Source: UBA7803 sp963822255
Lineage (GTDB): Bacteria; Pseudomonadota; Gammaproteobacteria; Pseudomonadales; Azotimanducaceae
NCBI GenBank assembly: GCA_963822255.1
Contig: CAWGGV010000009.1
Coordinates: forward strand, 62,001-126,000
Direction of reading: 5' to 3'
Length of the DNA: 64,000 nt
Both the position numbers and the translations under genes were made by a program. Under the pieces are notes generated by a model. It was not told where the DNA came from, did not search any database, and was given only the letters and a program-made list of their open reading frames with translations. This document shows positions 52,086 through 60,994 of this stretch, piece after piece (positions within the stretch are counted from its first letter, which is position 1; every line of letters starts with the position of its first letter).

Positions 52086-54398
52086 TCACCACGACCACGA
52101 CATTCCCAGCACCGGCACCGCGGGCAGCAACCGGCGCTCCTCGCGCACGAGCGCTGCATCCTCCAGACCGTAGCGGTAGCCGCCTACGTTCTCGGCGGAG
52201 GTGGCGTTGCCGAGATCGAAGTAGATCTCGAGCGCGCTGGCTGGCAGCGGGATGTGCCTGGCAACGTGCACGTCGAGGGAGAAGTAGTCGCGCAGCGTGG
52301 CATCGTAGAGTCGCGCGGTGTCGGTGAGCGGCTGGCTGATCAGGGTCGTCGTGGGCCAGCCGCTGTGAAAGGTAGCGGCAATACCGAGCCGCCAGTTGCC
52401 GGGCCGCCAGTCGAGACTGCCGCGTAAGGTGCGCCGCTGCTCCCAGGGCCGCGGCTGCCAGTGCCCGTCGAGGCGTTCCTCGGCGCGGGCGAGGCCCACC
52501 GACAACGATACCGTGAGAGCGTCGTCCGGCCGGTACTCCAGCATGCCCTCGCCGCCGTAGGTGCGCGCCCGCTCCGGCACCACGTTCACTCGGTCGGCGT
52601 GCAGCTCCGGCAGCAGCACCCACGCGTTGTAGAGATTTTCGAAGCGTGGCCAGGGGTCATCGATGCTCCGCCAGTAACCTTCGACCCGGACCCGCCAGCT
52701 CGGATCGATCTGCCACTGCGCCCCGGCGCTCACCTGATCGGATAGTTGCGGCGCGGAGAGTTCGACCAGACCGTCGTCGAGCTGCAGCTCGTAGAGGTTC
52801 TGGTGCTGCGCGTAGCGTCCCACGTTGAGGAAAGCGCGCCAGGCCCCGCCGCCATCGTAGGTGACCTGGACCCGGGGGCTCGTCTGCCGGTCGTGGACGG
52901 GATCGAGATCCTGCAGGTCGCAGCGCCACCCATACTCGACCGTCACCGCATCCGTCAGCTTCTGCTGGGCGGAGACGAACGCGCCGAGCAGCGTGCCAGC
53001 GCGATCGGCGGTGAAGTCGCGCATCAGAGTGTCCGACGGCTGCAGGGGGCGCCCAAGGATGCCGTAGCGCGATGCCATGCTCACCTGGAAGTCCCCGCTC
53101 TGGCGCTGTCCTTCCACACCGACGTGCAGCAGCCAGCGCTCGGAGGGGCGCCAGCGCAGGGCGCTCCGGTACGCTGCGACCGAGAAGCTGCGCTGCTCCT
53201 GCAGGCTGCCGATGGCATCGGCGGGCGCATCGAGCCGGCCCTGGCGCTGGTTGTCGATGGCCGTGTACGAGCCGGCGAGCTCCAGGTCCAGCCGCTGGCC
53301 GAGACTGCGGGTGACGCGCGCCCAGCCGGTGAAGTCGTCGTAGTCGGCGGTGGCGGTTTCTCCGCCGCCCGGATCTTCGAGCACCAGCTCATCGCTGCTG
53401 TACAACGCGCCCACCACCAGATCGGCATTCTCACCGTCCCAGGCGAAACGGGCGAGGCCGTCGGAAAATCGAGGACGACCGTAGTTCTGAGCCACGTGGT
53501 CGAGCAGATACTCGAGGGTGCTGCGGCGAGCCGACACGAGCCAGCGGCTGTTGCCCGACGCCCCTTCGACCAGGCCCGCCGCGTCGATGAAGGACGCGTC
53601 CAGCTTTCCCTCCAGCGGCCGGTCCGGCTCGGTGAGCTCCATGTCGACGACGCCGCTCAGGCGCGTGCCGAAATCGGCGGGAAAGCCCGCGTGGTAGACG
53701 TTGACCGCGTCTACCAGGGCGGGGTTGATGCTGCTGAACAGGGCGTGGAAGTCTTCCATGTGAAACGGCTGGATGACCTGAACGCCGTCCACCAGATACA
53801 GCACCTCGTTACTGTCCCCTCCGCGCATGTGGCTGCGGGCACTCACCCCCAGCGACGCCTGACCGGGAAGCTGATTCACCGCCCTCAGCAGATCGCGGCC
53901 CGTGCTCGGCACGTCCTCCAGGTCACGGGCGTCCAGTTGCTGGCGGTCATGGGTGTTCCGTTCCAGTCGGTAGCGGGGCGAGGACACGACCACCTCTTCG
54001 AGGATGGGGCCCTGGTCGGGGCGAGGGGCCGGCGCCGCCGGTTCCGGGGCCGCCGGTTGCGGGGCCGGCGGGGGCCGCGTCCGCACCACGTACCAGAGGT
54101 CCGGGCCGGCGCGCTCGAGGGACAGCCCGAAAGGCTCGAGCAGAGCCGCCGCCTGGGCCGACAGCGGCGCATGGGGATCTGGCTCCGCAGCCACCCGGTA
54201 GTCCGGGCGGACCAGAGTGTTGGAAAACACCAGTTTCAGGCCGGCCGTTTGCAGCGCCTCGAGGGCCTGCTCGAGGGAGCGGCCGCCCGCAGCTGCTGAC
54301 GCCGTGGCCGTGCCGGCGGGATTCACCGCCAACGACAGGCCCGTCAGAACCAGAAACAGCGTCAGGTAGACCGCCTCGAGACCCCGCCGGTCCGGCAT
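52086..54398 (-). CDS. TonB-dependent receptor with STN signalling domain
   Basis: 770-residue receptor: signal peptide, an STN domain (about residues 40-105; RSLEQALEALQTAGLKLVFSNTLV), Pro/Ala-rich linker, TonB-dependent plug (EEVVVSSPRYRLERNTHDRQQL; MRGGDSNEVLYLVDGVQVIQPF) and barrel ending in GMSWSW. The STN domain signals to the FecR/sigma pair encoded immediately upstream. This is a Fec/Pup-type cell-surface signalling receptor; substrate unknown. Its start lies about 40 bp after the FecR stop. Confidence 0.9.
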   Translation of the reverse strand: MPDRRGLEAVYLTLFLVLTGLSLAVNPAGTATASAAAGGRSLEQALEALQTAGLKLVFSNTLVRPDYRVAAEPDPHAPLSAQAAALLEPFGLSLERAGPDLWYVVRTRPPPAPQPAAPEPAAPAPRPDQGPILEEVVVSSPRYRLERNTHDRQQLDARDLEDVPSTGRDLLRAVNQLPGQASLGVSARSHMRGGDSNEVLYLVDGVQVIQPFHMEDFHALFSSINPALVDAVNVYHAGFPADFGTRLSGVVDMELTEPDRPLEGKLDASFIDAAGLVEGASGNSRWLVSARRSTLEYLLDHVAQNYGRPRFSDGLARFAWDGENADLVVGALYSSDELVLEDPGGGETATADYDDFTGWARVTRSLGQRLDLELAGSYTAIDNQRQGRLDAPADAIGSLQEQRSFSVAAYRSALRWRPSERWLLHVGVEGQRQSGDFQVSMASRYGILGRPLQPSDTLMRDFTADRAGTLLGAFVSAQQKLTDAVTVEYGWRCDLQDLDPVHDRQTSPRVQVTYDGGGAWRAFLNVGRYAQHQNLYELQLDDGLVELSAPQLSDQVSAGAQWQIDPSWRVRVEGYWRSIDDPWPRFENLYNAWVLLPELHADRVNVVPERARTYGGEGMLEYRPDDALTVSLSVGLARAEERLDGHWQPRPWEQRRTLRGSLDWRPGNWRLGIAATFHSGWPTTTLISQPLTDTARLYDATLRDYFSLDVHVARHIPLPASALEIYFDLGNATSAENVGGYRYGLEDAALVREERRLLPAVPVLGMSWSW

Positions 54399-54437
54399 GC
54401 TGCGCTACCGCTCAGGAAAGGCGTGCGCAGTGTACTG

Positions 54438-55391
54438 TCAACGGTCCGGCGATTGAAATTCGATCATCAGGGTCCCGTCGGACGTCTTGCGCCGTGCCAG
54501 TCCTGCCGTGCCGAGCACCACCTGAAGCGCCTGCTCGGGTCCGAGACCGTCCAGGTTCCCTTCGAGCCGGCTCTGCTGTGCCGCGGCGCGGACCTCCGGA
54601 CTCGCGAATTCCAGGCCGACGCCGAGGTCATCGGCAATGGCCTGCAGCAGCGGCACCACCTCGCGCTGGGTATAGCCGGGGTGAACGGATTGGATCCACT
54701 GCCAGCGCACGGCGCTGGCTGGCTCGGTACGGGTGCTGATCTGCTGCGGTGCCACCACGACGACGTCGCCCTGACCGCCATGCGCCTGAGCAGTGTAAGT
54801 GCCGCGGCTGGTGTCGATGGACGTGGTGCCGTGACGCATGGCCACCTCCATGGTGCCGCCGCCGACGGTCACCATGAACGTGGTGCCGAGGTCACTGACG
54901 ACCCCCAGGGGCGTGCGCACCTGCAGGTGGCTGCGGCCACCCGTGTCCACGTACACCGCGCCGTGATCGAGCGCCACCGCCGCGGGTTCCTGCCAGGTGA
55001 CCCGGGTGCCGGAGCGCAGCCGGACTTCCACGCCATCGGCTGTGACCAGTCGGCTGTCGCCATCGGCGACGAGCTCGCTCGCCGGGGCCAGGACGAGCGT
55101 CTCGTCGCTGTGATCGTGGAGCACGCCGTTGACCCGCAGACCGCCGGTACCGGTGATCTGCACCAGAACGTCGTCGGGGCGGTGCATTACCGTCAGCAGG
55201 GCCGCCGCCACAGCCACCAGCAGGCTTGCCGCCATGGCGACCGGGATCCGCCAGCGCCGACGCTGCTGCCGGCGCCATTCGCCCTGCACCGCGACAAACA
55301 CCCGATCGCGCACGGCATCCGGCGGCTCCGGTCGCGGAGCGACACCTCCCAGCAGTGACTCGAGGTCCGTCTCCTCGCCGCTGCCGCTCAC
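54438..55391 (-). CDS. FecR-like anti-sigma factor regulator
   Basis: 317-residue membrane protein: N-terminal cytosolic segment, one transmembrane helix (IPVAMAASLLVAVAAALLTVM) and a periplasmic FecR domain (VTADGVEVRLRSGTRVTWQEPAAVALDHGAVYVD; RTPLGVVSDLGTTFMV), followed by an STN-like C-terminus (EVVPLLQAIADDLGVGLEF). GTG start overlaps the sigma factor stop by 4 bp. It relays the receptor signal and holds or activates the ECF sigma factor. Confidence 0.88.
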   Translation of the reverse strand: MSGSGEETDLESLLGGVAPRPEPPDAVRDRVFVAVQGEWRRQQRRRWRIPVAMAASLLVAVAAALLTVMHRPDDVLVQITGTGGLRVNGVLHDHSDETLVLAPASELVADGDSRLVTADGVEVRLRSGTRVTWQEPAAVALDHGAVYVDTGGRSHLQVRTPLGVVSDLGTTFMVTVGGGTMEVAMRHGTTSIDTSRGTYTAQAHGGQGDVVVVAPQQISTRTEPASAVRWQWIQSVHPGYTQREVVPLLQAIADDLGVGLEFASPEVRAAAQQSRLEGNLDGLGPEQALQVVLGTAGLARRKTSDGTLMIEFQSPDR

Positions 55392-56020
55392 GCCGTCTCC
55401 TCCGTGCCGTCCGAACCGCGGTCGCCGGTGAGCTGGCGGATCTCTTCGCCGAGAGCCATGTACTGCTGGCGGAAGGCCTTGCGGGCACGGGCCAGCATGG
55501 ACTGCACGGCAATGGGGGTCGTGGTCAAGCGCCGGGCGATCTCCTCGACCGAATAGCCTTCCATGTATTTCCATTCCAGCACCCGGCCGTAGTCGCCAGG
55601 GAGGTGGTCGAGAATGAGCTGCACGATCTCCTGGCCCCTGCCGCGGTCCGCCATCCGCTCCGGCGCCAGCTCCGGATCCGCGGCCAGCGACTCCAATTCC
55701 GCCCGCACCGCCTCGCTGTCGTCCGCCAGCACAACGTCCCGGTGACGCTCCTGGCGGCGATAATGGGCGCTCACCTCGTGCCGGGCGATCTGGCACAACC
55801 AGGTGAACAGCCCCGCCTCGCCGCGGTAGCTGGCTATGTGGCGCACGGCGTTGATCATCACGCTCTGAGTCACCTCTTCGGCGGCATCCTCGCTGAGCCG
55901 GCGCAGGCAGAACCGGTAGACCCTGGGGAAATAGCGGTCGAAGAACAGCCGAAACGCATCGTCGCGCCCCGCCGCCATCCGGCTGGCCAGCTCTCTGTCC
56001 GGTTCGTGCATTGCGGCCAT
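55388..56020 (-). CDS. ECF sigma factor (FecI-like)
   Basis: 210-residue ECF sigma-70 factor: region 2 (AAEEVTQSVMINAVRHIASYRGEAGLFTWLCQIARHEV) and region 4 (YMEGYSVEEIARRLTTTPIAVQSMLARARKAF) are clear. Start ATG 56020 or 56011 both possible. First gene of a sigma - FecR - STN-receptor operon, so it should drive its own receptor and possibly other genes. Divergent from the methyltransferase gene. Confidence 0.88.
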   Translation of the reverse strand: MAAMHEPDRELASRMAAGRDDAFRLFFDRYFPRVYRFCLRRLSEDAAEEVTQSVMINAVRHIASYRGEAGLFTWLCQIARHEVSAHYRRQERHRDVVLADDSEAVRAELESLAADPELAPERMADRGRGQEIVQLILDHLPGDYGRVLEWKYMEGYSVEEIARRLTTTPIAVQSMLARARKAFRQQYMALGEEIRQLTGDRGSDGTEETA

Positions 56021-56082
56021 TAGACGCCGGGCCGGCGCGGAATCAACCGCGGATTGATCGAACGCGGCTGATCGCACTATCG

Positions 56083-56805
56083 TTGTCGCCACCCGAGGTC
56101 GAGGACGACCCCGCCGCTGGACGTGCCTTGTTCCACTCCGACCACTACGACGCCCACCGAGCCCGTCACTATCAAGCCCACCACGGCAAGAACCTGCGGA
56201 CCCGGCTCACCACCTGGCGCGAGCGCTCCTGTCTGCATCACGCGCTGCGCGACGCCGGTTCTCCCTGTTCGGTGCTGGACCTGCCCTGCGGCACCGGCCG
56301 CTTCTGGCCGGTGTTCGCCCGCGCCGGGGTAACGGCGCTCATCGCCGGCGACGGCAGCCCACAGATGCTGGAGGTGGCCGCAAGCAACCGCATCGGCCCG
56401 GGCCTGCCCGAGCGGCTGATCGAATCGTCCGCGTTCCAGATGACGCTCCCCGACGGTTGCGTGGAGTTCGCTGCGTGTCTGCGTTTCTATCACCACCTGG
56501 CCATGGCCGAAGACCGGCGCCGGCTGCTGGCGGAGCTCCGGCGCGTGTCCCGCCGCTGGGCGGCCGTGTCACTGTGGGTGGACGGTAGCCTCGCCGGCAA
56601 CCGCCGGCTGCGCCGCGCTCCCCCGGCCGACGAGCCGGGATACGGCAAGCGCCGCTGCCGGCGCCGGGCAGACGTGGAAGCCGAGTTCCGGGACGCCGGC
56701 TTCCGCATTGCTGGCCGCTACGACGTCTGGCCCGGGCTCGCCATGTGGCGGCTGTATCTGCTCGACCACGATCCAACCGACCATGATCCGCCCGATGATG
56801 CCTGA
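56083..56805 (+). CDS. Class I SAM-dependent methyltransferase
   Basis: About 240-residue Rossmann methyltransferase: SAM motif VLDLPCGTGRFWPVF, motif II IAGDGSPQMLEVA and motif III FDAACLRFYHH-like (EFAACLRFYHHLA). Start is uncertain: no ATG exists in the frame; TTG at 56083 fits best, TTG at 56011 is possible. Its stop overlaps the start region of the following kinase-like gene. It belongs to the run of genes leading into the T_hemolysin operon. Confidence 0.7.
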   Translation: MSPPEVEDDPAAGRALFHSDHYDAHRARHYQAHHGKNLRTRLTTWRERSCLHHALRDAGSPCSVLDLPCGTGRFWPVFARAGVTALIAGDGSPQMLEVAASNRIGPGLPERLIESSAFQMTLPDGCVEFAACLRFYHHLAMAEDRRRLLAELRRVSRRWAAVSLWVDGSLAGNRRLRRAPPADEPGYGKRRCRRRADVEAEFRDAGFRIAGRYDVWPGLAMWRLYLLDHDPTDHDPPDDA

Positions 56806-57406
56806 GCCCGGCCTCGGCACGCCGGTCAAGCCACCCCAGAGCCGCGACGGCAAAGGCAGCAGCGCCGTGTATCTGCAAGCCGCCGAAGCCTGGGGTGGCA
56901 GCAGCGGCCGGGTCTACGTCAAGCGTCAGGAGTCGTACTTCTGCCGCCCTGCCTGGCGCGCCTTCCGCCGCACCCCCACGCTGCGCCGCGAGCTGCGCGG
57001 GCTTGCCGCCTGCCGCGACCTCGGCGTGCCGGTGCCGGCAGTGGTGGCCTACCGGGAGGATGGTCCGCGGGCGGAGCTGGTGCTCGAGGAAATTGCCGGC
57101 GCGCTGCCGCTGGACCGCGCTCTCGGCGGAGCAGCCGCCTGCCGCGACGCCATCATCGACGGCCTGGCGACGGTCGTCGCGCGCCTGCACAAGGGAGGCT
57201 GGACCCACGGCGCCCTCTACCCGGAGCACATTCTGGCGTCGCCCGACGGCGGCGTCGTGCTGATCGACCTGGAGAAAGCGCGCCGCAGCTGCTTCCGAAG
57301 GCGCAGCGACCTCGACCGATTCCGGCGCCACAGCGAAGGTTTGCTGACCCCTCGGGAAGCCGCTCAATTTGACGATCGCTATCGCGAGGCATTGGCGAGC
57401 GATTGA
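56783..57406 (+). CDS. InaA/WaaP-like lipopolysaccharide-kinase-family protein
   Basis: About 208-residue protein with a reduced protein-kinase-like fold: YVKRQESYFCRP (Lys of the N-lobe), WTHGALYPEHIL where kinases have HxD, and VVLIDLEKARR as the DFG-like metal site. The HxxxYxxH pattern is that of InaA-like LPS kinases. Candidate substrates: LPS core or another cell-envelope molecule. Start uncertain among Met at 56783, 56795 and 56798. It overlaps the methyltransferase gene. Confidence 0.65.
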   Translation: MIRPMMPEPGLGTPVKPPQSRDGKGSSAVYLQAAEAWGGSSGRVYVKRQESYFCRPAWRAFRRTPTLRRELRGLAACRDLGVPVPAVVAYREDGPRAELVLEEIAGALPLDRALGGAAACRDAIIDGLATVVARLHKGGWTHGALYPEHILASPDGGVVLIDLEKARRSCFRRRSDLDRFRRHSEGLLTPREAAQFDDRYREALASD

Positions 57407-57457
57407 TCGCCGGCGGGCGCCTCCTCTAACGGACGGTTGCCCCAGCAGTGACAATCC

Positions 57458-58051
57458 ATGGCCCGCCCACCTTCCCTTCGGCTCACCGCCCCCGTCTCCG
57501 GCTCTGCCCGGGATCACGTGCTGGCGTTCGTGCAGGCACGGTTTCTCGAGCGATACGGCGCGCGGGTCCCGGACGACTCGCCGCTGATGGCCGGAGCGTT
57601 CGACGCCGACGGCGCGCTGGTCGCCGCCTTCGGCCTGCGCGACAGCGCCGCCGGGTTCTTCTGCGAACGCTACCTCGGCGAACCGCTGGAAGAGCCGCTG
57701 GGCCGGCAATTCGGCCGCCCGGTCGACCGCGGAGAGATCGTCGAGATCACCCACCTGTGCGCTGCGCGCCCGGGGTCGCTGCGCCTGCTCATGACCGTGG
57801 TGCCCGGATTGCTGACGGCGCATGGCTACCGCTACCTGGTCTGCACGGCCACGGCCTGCCTGGCCGTCTATTTTCAACGCCGGGGCCTGTCCGCGGTGTG
57901 CCTGGGACTGGCCAGCGCCGACGCGCTCCCCGCGGCAGAGCGCGCGCTCTGGGGGACCTACTACGATGCGGCTCCGCGGGTGCTGGCCGGCGACCTCCAG
58001 CAGGCCGCAGGAGCGCTCGGCCTGACCACCGAGCGGCCGCATGGTGCCTGA
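57458..58051 (+). CDS. Thermostable hemolysin (T_hemolysin) family protein, GNAT-like
   Basis: 197-residue protein of the T_hemolysin family: VQARFLERYGARVPDDSPLMAGAFDADGALVAAFGLRD, ERYLGEPLEE and EITHLCAARPGSLRLLM are the family's typical segments. The name comes from Vibrio delta-VPH, but the fold is, to my knowledge, related to acyltransferases, so enzymatic rather than toxin function is plausible. First gene of a five-gene operon whose members overlap: the next gene starts 11 bp before this stop. Confidence 0.8.
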   Translation: MARPPSLRLTAPVSGSARDHVLAFVQARFLERYGARVPDDSPLMAGAFDADGALVAAFGLRDSAAGFFCERYLGEPLEEPLGRQFGRPVDRGEIVEITHLCAARPGSLRLLMTVVPGLLTAHGYRYLVCTATACLAVYFQRRGLSAVCLGLASADALPAAERALWGTYYDAAPRVLAGDLQQAAGALGLTTERPHGA

Positions 58052-59552
58052 CCGGGGCCCGTCGAGCCATTTGTTCCGGGCCATGTACCGCCATGGTGAG
58101 CGCATTGCGCTGGACGACGGATCATCCACTTGGAGCTACGCCCGACTGTTGCACGAGATCGAGGCGTGGGTCCGGATCCTCGACGCAGTGCAGGCGCGAC
58201 GCGTGGTCTTTCGCCTGCCGAACGGCATGGCGTGGATAGCCCTCGATCTGGCGCTGCTGGTCAGCGGCCGGCTGGCGGTGCCGTTGCCCGGCTTCTTTTC
58301 GACCGCCCAGCAACGCCACGTGATCACCGCCAGCGGCGCCGACGTGCTGGTGACCTCGGGGTCGGCGGCCGGCGAGGAGCCGGTAGCCGACTTTGCTCCG
58401 GTGCTCGATCACGGCGGAGCGCTGGTGCTGCGCGCGGACGTTCTCCCACCGCACGTTCATGCGGGGACTGCCAAGCTGACCTTCACCTCCGGCACCACCG
58501 GCGCACCCAGAGGCGTGTCTCTCTCCGCCACCAATCTGCTGCGCACCGCCAGCACGATCGAGACGGCCCTGGGCGGCGAAGGCATCAGCCGTCATCTGTG
58601 CGCGCTGCCGCTGTCCCTGCTGCTGGAGAACGTGGCCGGCGTGTACGCGAGCCTCGGCAACGGCAGCCGAATCGCCGTACCGGCCCTGGCCGACATCGGC
58701 GTGACCGGGTCGAGCGGCCTGGACGTCGGACGATTCGTCGAAGCCCAGCAGCGGTTTCGTCCCGAGAGCCTCATTCTCGTGCCACAGCTGTTGCTCGCGC
58801 TGACCGCCGCTCGCGAGCTGGGAATGGCACTGCCCGCCAGCCACCGGTTCGTCGCCGTCGGCGGGGGGCGCGTCGCGCCGTCCCTGCTGGAAAGGGCCGG
58901 GCGGGCCGGGATACCCGTCCACGAAGGCTACGGCCTCACCGAGTGCGGATCGGTGGTGGCGGTGAACCTTCCCGGCGCCTGCCGCGCCGGCAGCGTGGGA
59001 CGGCCCCTGCCCCACGCCGAGGTGGCCATCGTGGACGGCGAGATCCACGTCACCGGCAACGCCATGCTCGGATATCTCGGCGAGCCGCCGGCGCCGGCGC
59101 GCGTCGCCACCGGCGACCTCGGCCGACTCGACGAAGCTGGCTATCTCTACGTGGACGGCCGCCGCAAGCACGGGTTCATCACTGCGTTCGGCCGCAACGT
59201 CAGCCCGGAATGGATCGAGAGCGAGCTGACCTCCGAGATCGCCGTCGCCCACGCCGTGGTCTTCGGCGAGGCGCTGCCCGGCAACGTGGCGCTGATCGTC
59301 CCGCGGTTCGAGAGCGGCGACCAGGCCGTCGCCGCAGCCGTGGCCGAGGCCAATATCCGGCTGCCCGACTACGCGCGAATCTCTGCCTGGCGGAGCGTCC
59401 CGGCTGCCGACTTCCAGGCAGGCGGCTGCCTCACCGACAACGGCCGGGTGCGCCGCGACGCGGCCACCAGCCGCTACCAGGGCATCTTGACAGACCTGTA
59501 CACGCAACTGGAGAACGAGTCCCATGCAGCCATTCGAAGCTCTGGAGCATGA
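58041..59552 (+). CDS. AMP-binding acyl/aryl-CoA ligase-like enzyme
   Basis: 503-residue ANL-superfamily adenylate-forming enzyme. A3 P-loop TSGTTGAPRG (149-158), A5 GYGLTE (296-301), A7 TGDLGRL (357-363) and A8 DGRRKHGFITAFGRNVSPEWIE (371-392). The A10 motif reads DNGRVRRD, so the catalytic lysine is replaced by Arg469. Without it, adenylation is usually impaired, so this may be a carrier-protein or altered-activity ligase. It overlaps its neighbours on both sides (11 and 29 bp). Confidence 0.83.
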   Translation: MVPDRGPSSHLFRAMYRHGERIALDDGSSTWSYARLLHEIEAWVRILDAVQARRVVFRLPNGMAWIALDLALLVSGRLAVPLPGFFSTAQQRHVITASGADVLVTSGSAAGEEPVADFAPVLDHGGALVLRADVLPPHVHAGTAKLTFTSGTTGAPRGVSLSATNLLRTASTIETALGGEGISRHLCALPLSLLLENVAGVYASLGNGSRIAVPALADIGVTGSSGLDVGRFVEAQQRFRPESLILVPQLLLALTAARELGMALPASHRFVAVGGGRVAPSLLERAGRAGIPVHEGYGLTECGSVVAVNLPGACRAGSVGRPLPHAEVAIVDGEIHVTGNAMLGYLGEPPAPARVATGDLGRLDEAGYLYVDGRRKHGFITAFGRNVSPEWIESELTSEIAVAHAVVFGEALPGNVALIVPRFESGDQAVAAAVAEANIRLPDYARISAWRSVPAADFQAGGCLTDNGRVRRDAATSRYQGILTDLYTQLENESHAAIRSSGA

Positions 59553-60192
59553 AACCAGGGAGGCCCGCAGCTACCTGTACGCGGCGCAGATCATCCAAGA
59601 CGTCGCCGCAGGCCGGTTCGATCTCGGGATGTACGTGCGCTTTCTGACCAACGCCTACCATCACGTCCGCCACACGGTGCCGCTGATGATGGCCTGCGGA
59701 TCCCGCCTTCCGCAACGGCTCGGCTGGCTGCAGCCGCGGCTTAAGGACTACATCGACGAGGAGATCGGTCACGAGCAATGGATCCTCGATGATCTGACCG
59801 CTTGTGGCGAGGACCCGGCGCAAGTCGCCGCGGGTGCACCAATATTCGAGGTGGAGCTCCTCGTCAGCTACGTCTACGATTACGTCGACCGTCACAATCC
59901 GGTCGGCTTTCTCGGCATGGTGCACGTGCTGGAGGGAACGAGCACGGTGCTCGCCACCGAGACCGCCGAGCGGGTCCAGCAAAAGCTCGGCCTGCCGGAC
60001 CAGGCATTCCGTTACCTGCGCAGCCACGGCGCCCTGGATCAGGAGCACGTGGAGTTCTTCCGCCACCTGGTCAACCAGCTCACCGATCCCGGCGACGTCG
60101 CGGCGGTCATTCACGTCGCGGACCGGGCCTACCGACTCTACGGCGACGTCATCCGCTCGGCGGCCGGCGCAGGTCTTCGCCGTGCAGCTTGA
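59524..60192 (+). CDS. TenA/heme-oxygenase-fold protein, candidate non-heme di-iron oxidase
   Basis: 222-residue all-helical protein of the TenA/heme-oxygenase-like superfamily. Possible metal ligands: Glu80 and His83 in DEEIGHEQW, Glu137 in VLEGTS, Asp172 and His175 in LDQEHVEFF, with HHVRH at 46-50. This ExxH...E...D/H layout resembles heme-oxygenase-like di-iron oxidases (UndA, CADD, SznF), but I cannot prove it by eye. Starts 29 bp inside the ligase gene. It probably oxidises a substrate delivered by the ligase. Confidence 0.7.
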   Translation: MQPFEALEHETREARSYLYAAQIIQDVAAGRFDLGMYVRFLTNAYHHVRHTVPLMMACGSRLPQRLGWLQPRLKDYIDEEIGHEQWILDDLTACGEDPAQVAAGAPIFEVELLVSYVYDYVDRHNPVGFLGMVHVLEGTSTVLATETAERVQQKLGLPDQAFRYLRSHGALDQEHVEFFRHLVNQLTDPGDVAAVIHVADRAYRLYGDVIRSAAGAGLRRAA

Positions 60193-60994
60193 CGGCAGCG
60201 TCTGTCTGCTCACCGGGGCGACCGGAGGGATCGGCAGGGCTCTCGCCACCGAGCTGGTGCGGGCGGGCGCGCGGCTGATTCTCACGGCGCGCCAGCAAAC
60301 GGCCCTCGACGAGCTCGCGGGGGCGCTGCCCAAACGCCAGGTGGTGGCCGTTCTCGCCGCAGATCTGACACAACCGGCGCAACGCCACCGCCTGGCAGAG
60401 TTGGCAACGGGTCAGGACGTTGGGATTCTCGTCAACCTGTTCGGCGCCAACCGATTCGGTCTGCTGGCGGCTCAGGAGGACGCGGACGTCGAGGCGCTGA
60501 TCAGCGTCAACCTGGTCGGCCCCATAGCGCTCACTCAGCGCCTGCTGTCTCACCTGGAGCGCCGACCGGAATCGCTGATCGTCAACGTCGGATCCGCCTT
60601 CGACAGCATCGGCTTCCCGGGTTACGTGCTGTACTCCGCCAGTAAATTCGGGCTGCGCGGGTTCAGCGAGGCGCTGGCGCGGGAGTTGGCGGACGGTTCG
60701 GTCAGGGTCGTACACGTGGCGCCCCGGGCGACGCGGACGGCCATGAACCCGCCGGCCGTTTCCGCCATGAACCGGGCCCTCGGCAACGCCGAAGACCCGC
60801 CCGACAAGGTGGCGGCGCGGATCGTCGCCGCCATGCGCAGGGGTGAACGCCGCAGCGCCATCGGCTGGCGCGAGCGCTGCTTCGCGCGCCTCAACCAGAC
60901 CTTGCCGGCGCTGGTGGATCGCGCCCTGGCCCGTCAACTGGCCACCGTCAAACACTTCGCCTCGACGGCACCTCGGAAGGAAGGTACTCCGTGA
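60182..60994 (+). CDS. Short-chain dehydrogenase/reductase (SDR)
   Basis: 270-residue classical SDR: cofactor motif TGATGGIG near residue 14, NLFGA (NNAG equivalent), Ser in NVGSAFDS and YSASK as catalytic Tyr/Lys, plus an amphipathic C-terminal tail (ERCFARLNQTLPALVDRALARQL) that may associate with membranes. GTG start overlaps the oxidase stop by 11 bp and its own stop overlaps the TPR gene (GTGA). Probably reduces or oxidises a carbonyl in the same pathway. Confidence 0.83.
   Translation: MQLDGSVCLLTGATGGIGRALATELVRAGARLILTARQQTALDELAGALPKRQVVAVLAADLTQPAQRHRLAELATGQDVGILVNLFGANRFGLLAAQEDADVEALISVNLVGPIALTQRLLSHLERRPESLIVNVGSAFDSIGFPGYVLYSASKFGLRGFSEALARELADGSVRVVHVAPRATRTAMNPPAVSAMNRALGNAEDPPDKVAARIVAAMRRGERRSAIGWRERCFARLNQTLPALVDRALARQLATVKHFASTAPRKEGTP

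Noticed and set aside
57458..58051. Pore-forming toxin function of the thermostable hemolysin family
   Set aside because: No signal peptide or toxin-like features; the operon context favours an enzyme.
56339..58129. Long minus-strand reading frame across the kinase and T_hemolysin genes
   Set aside because: Antisense to three plus-strand genes with clear family motifs.
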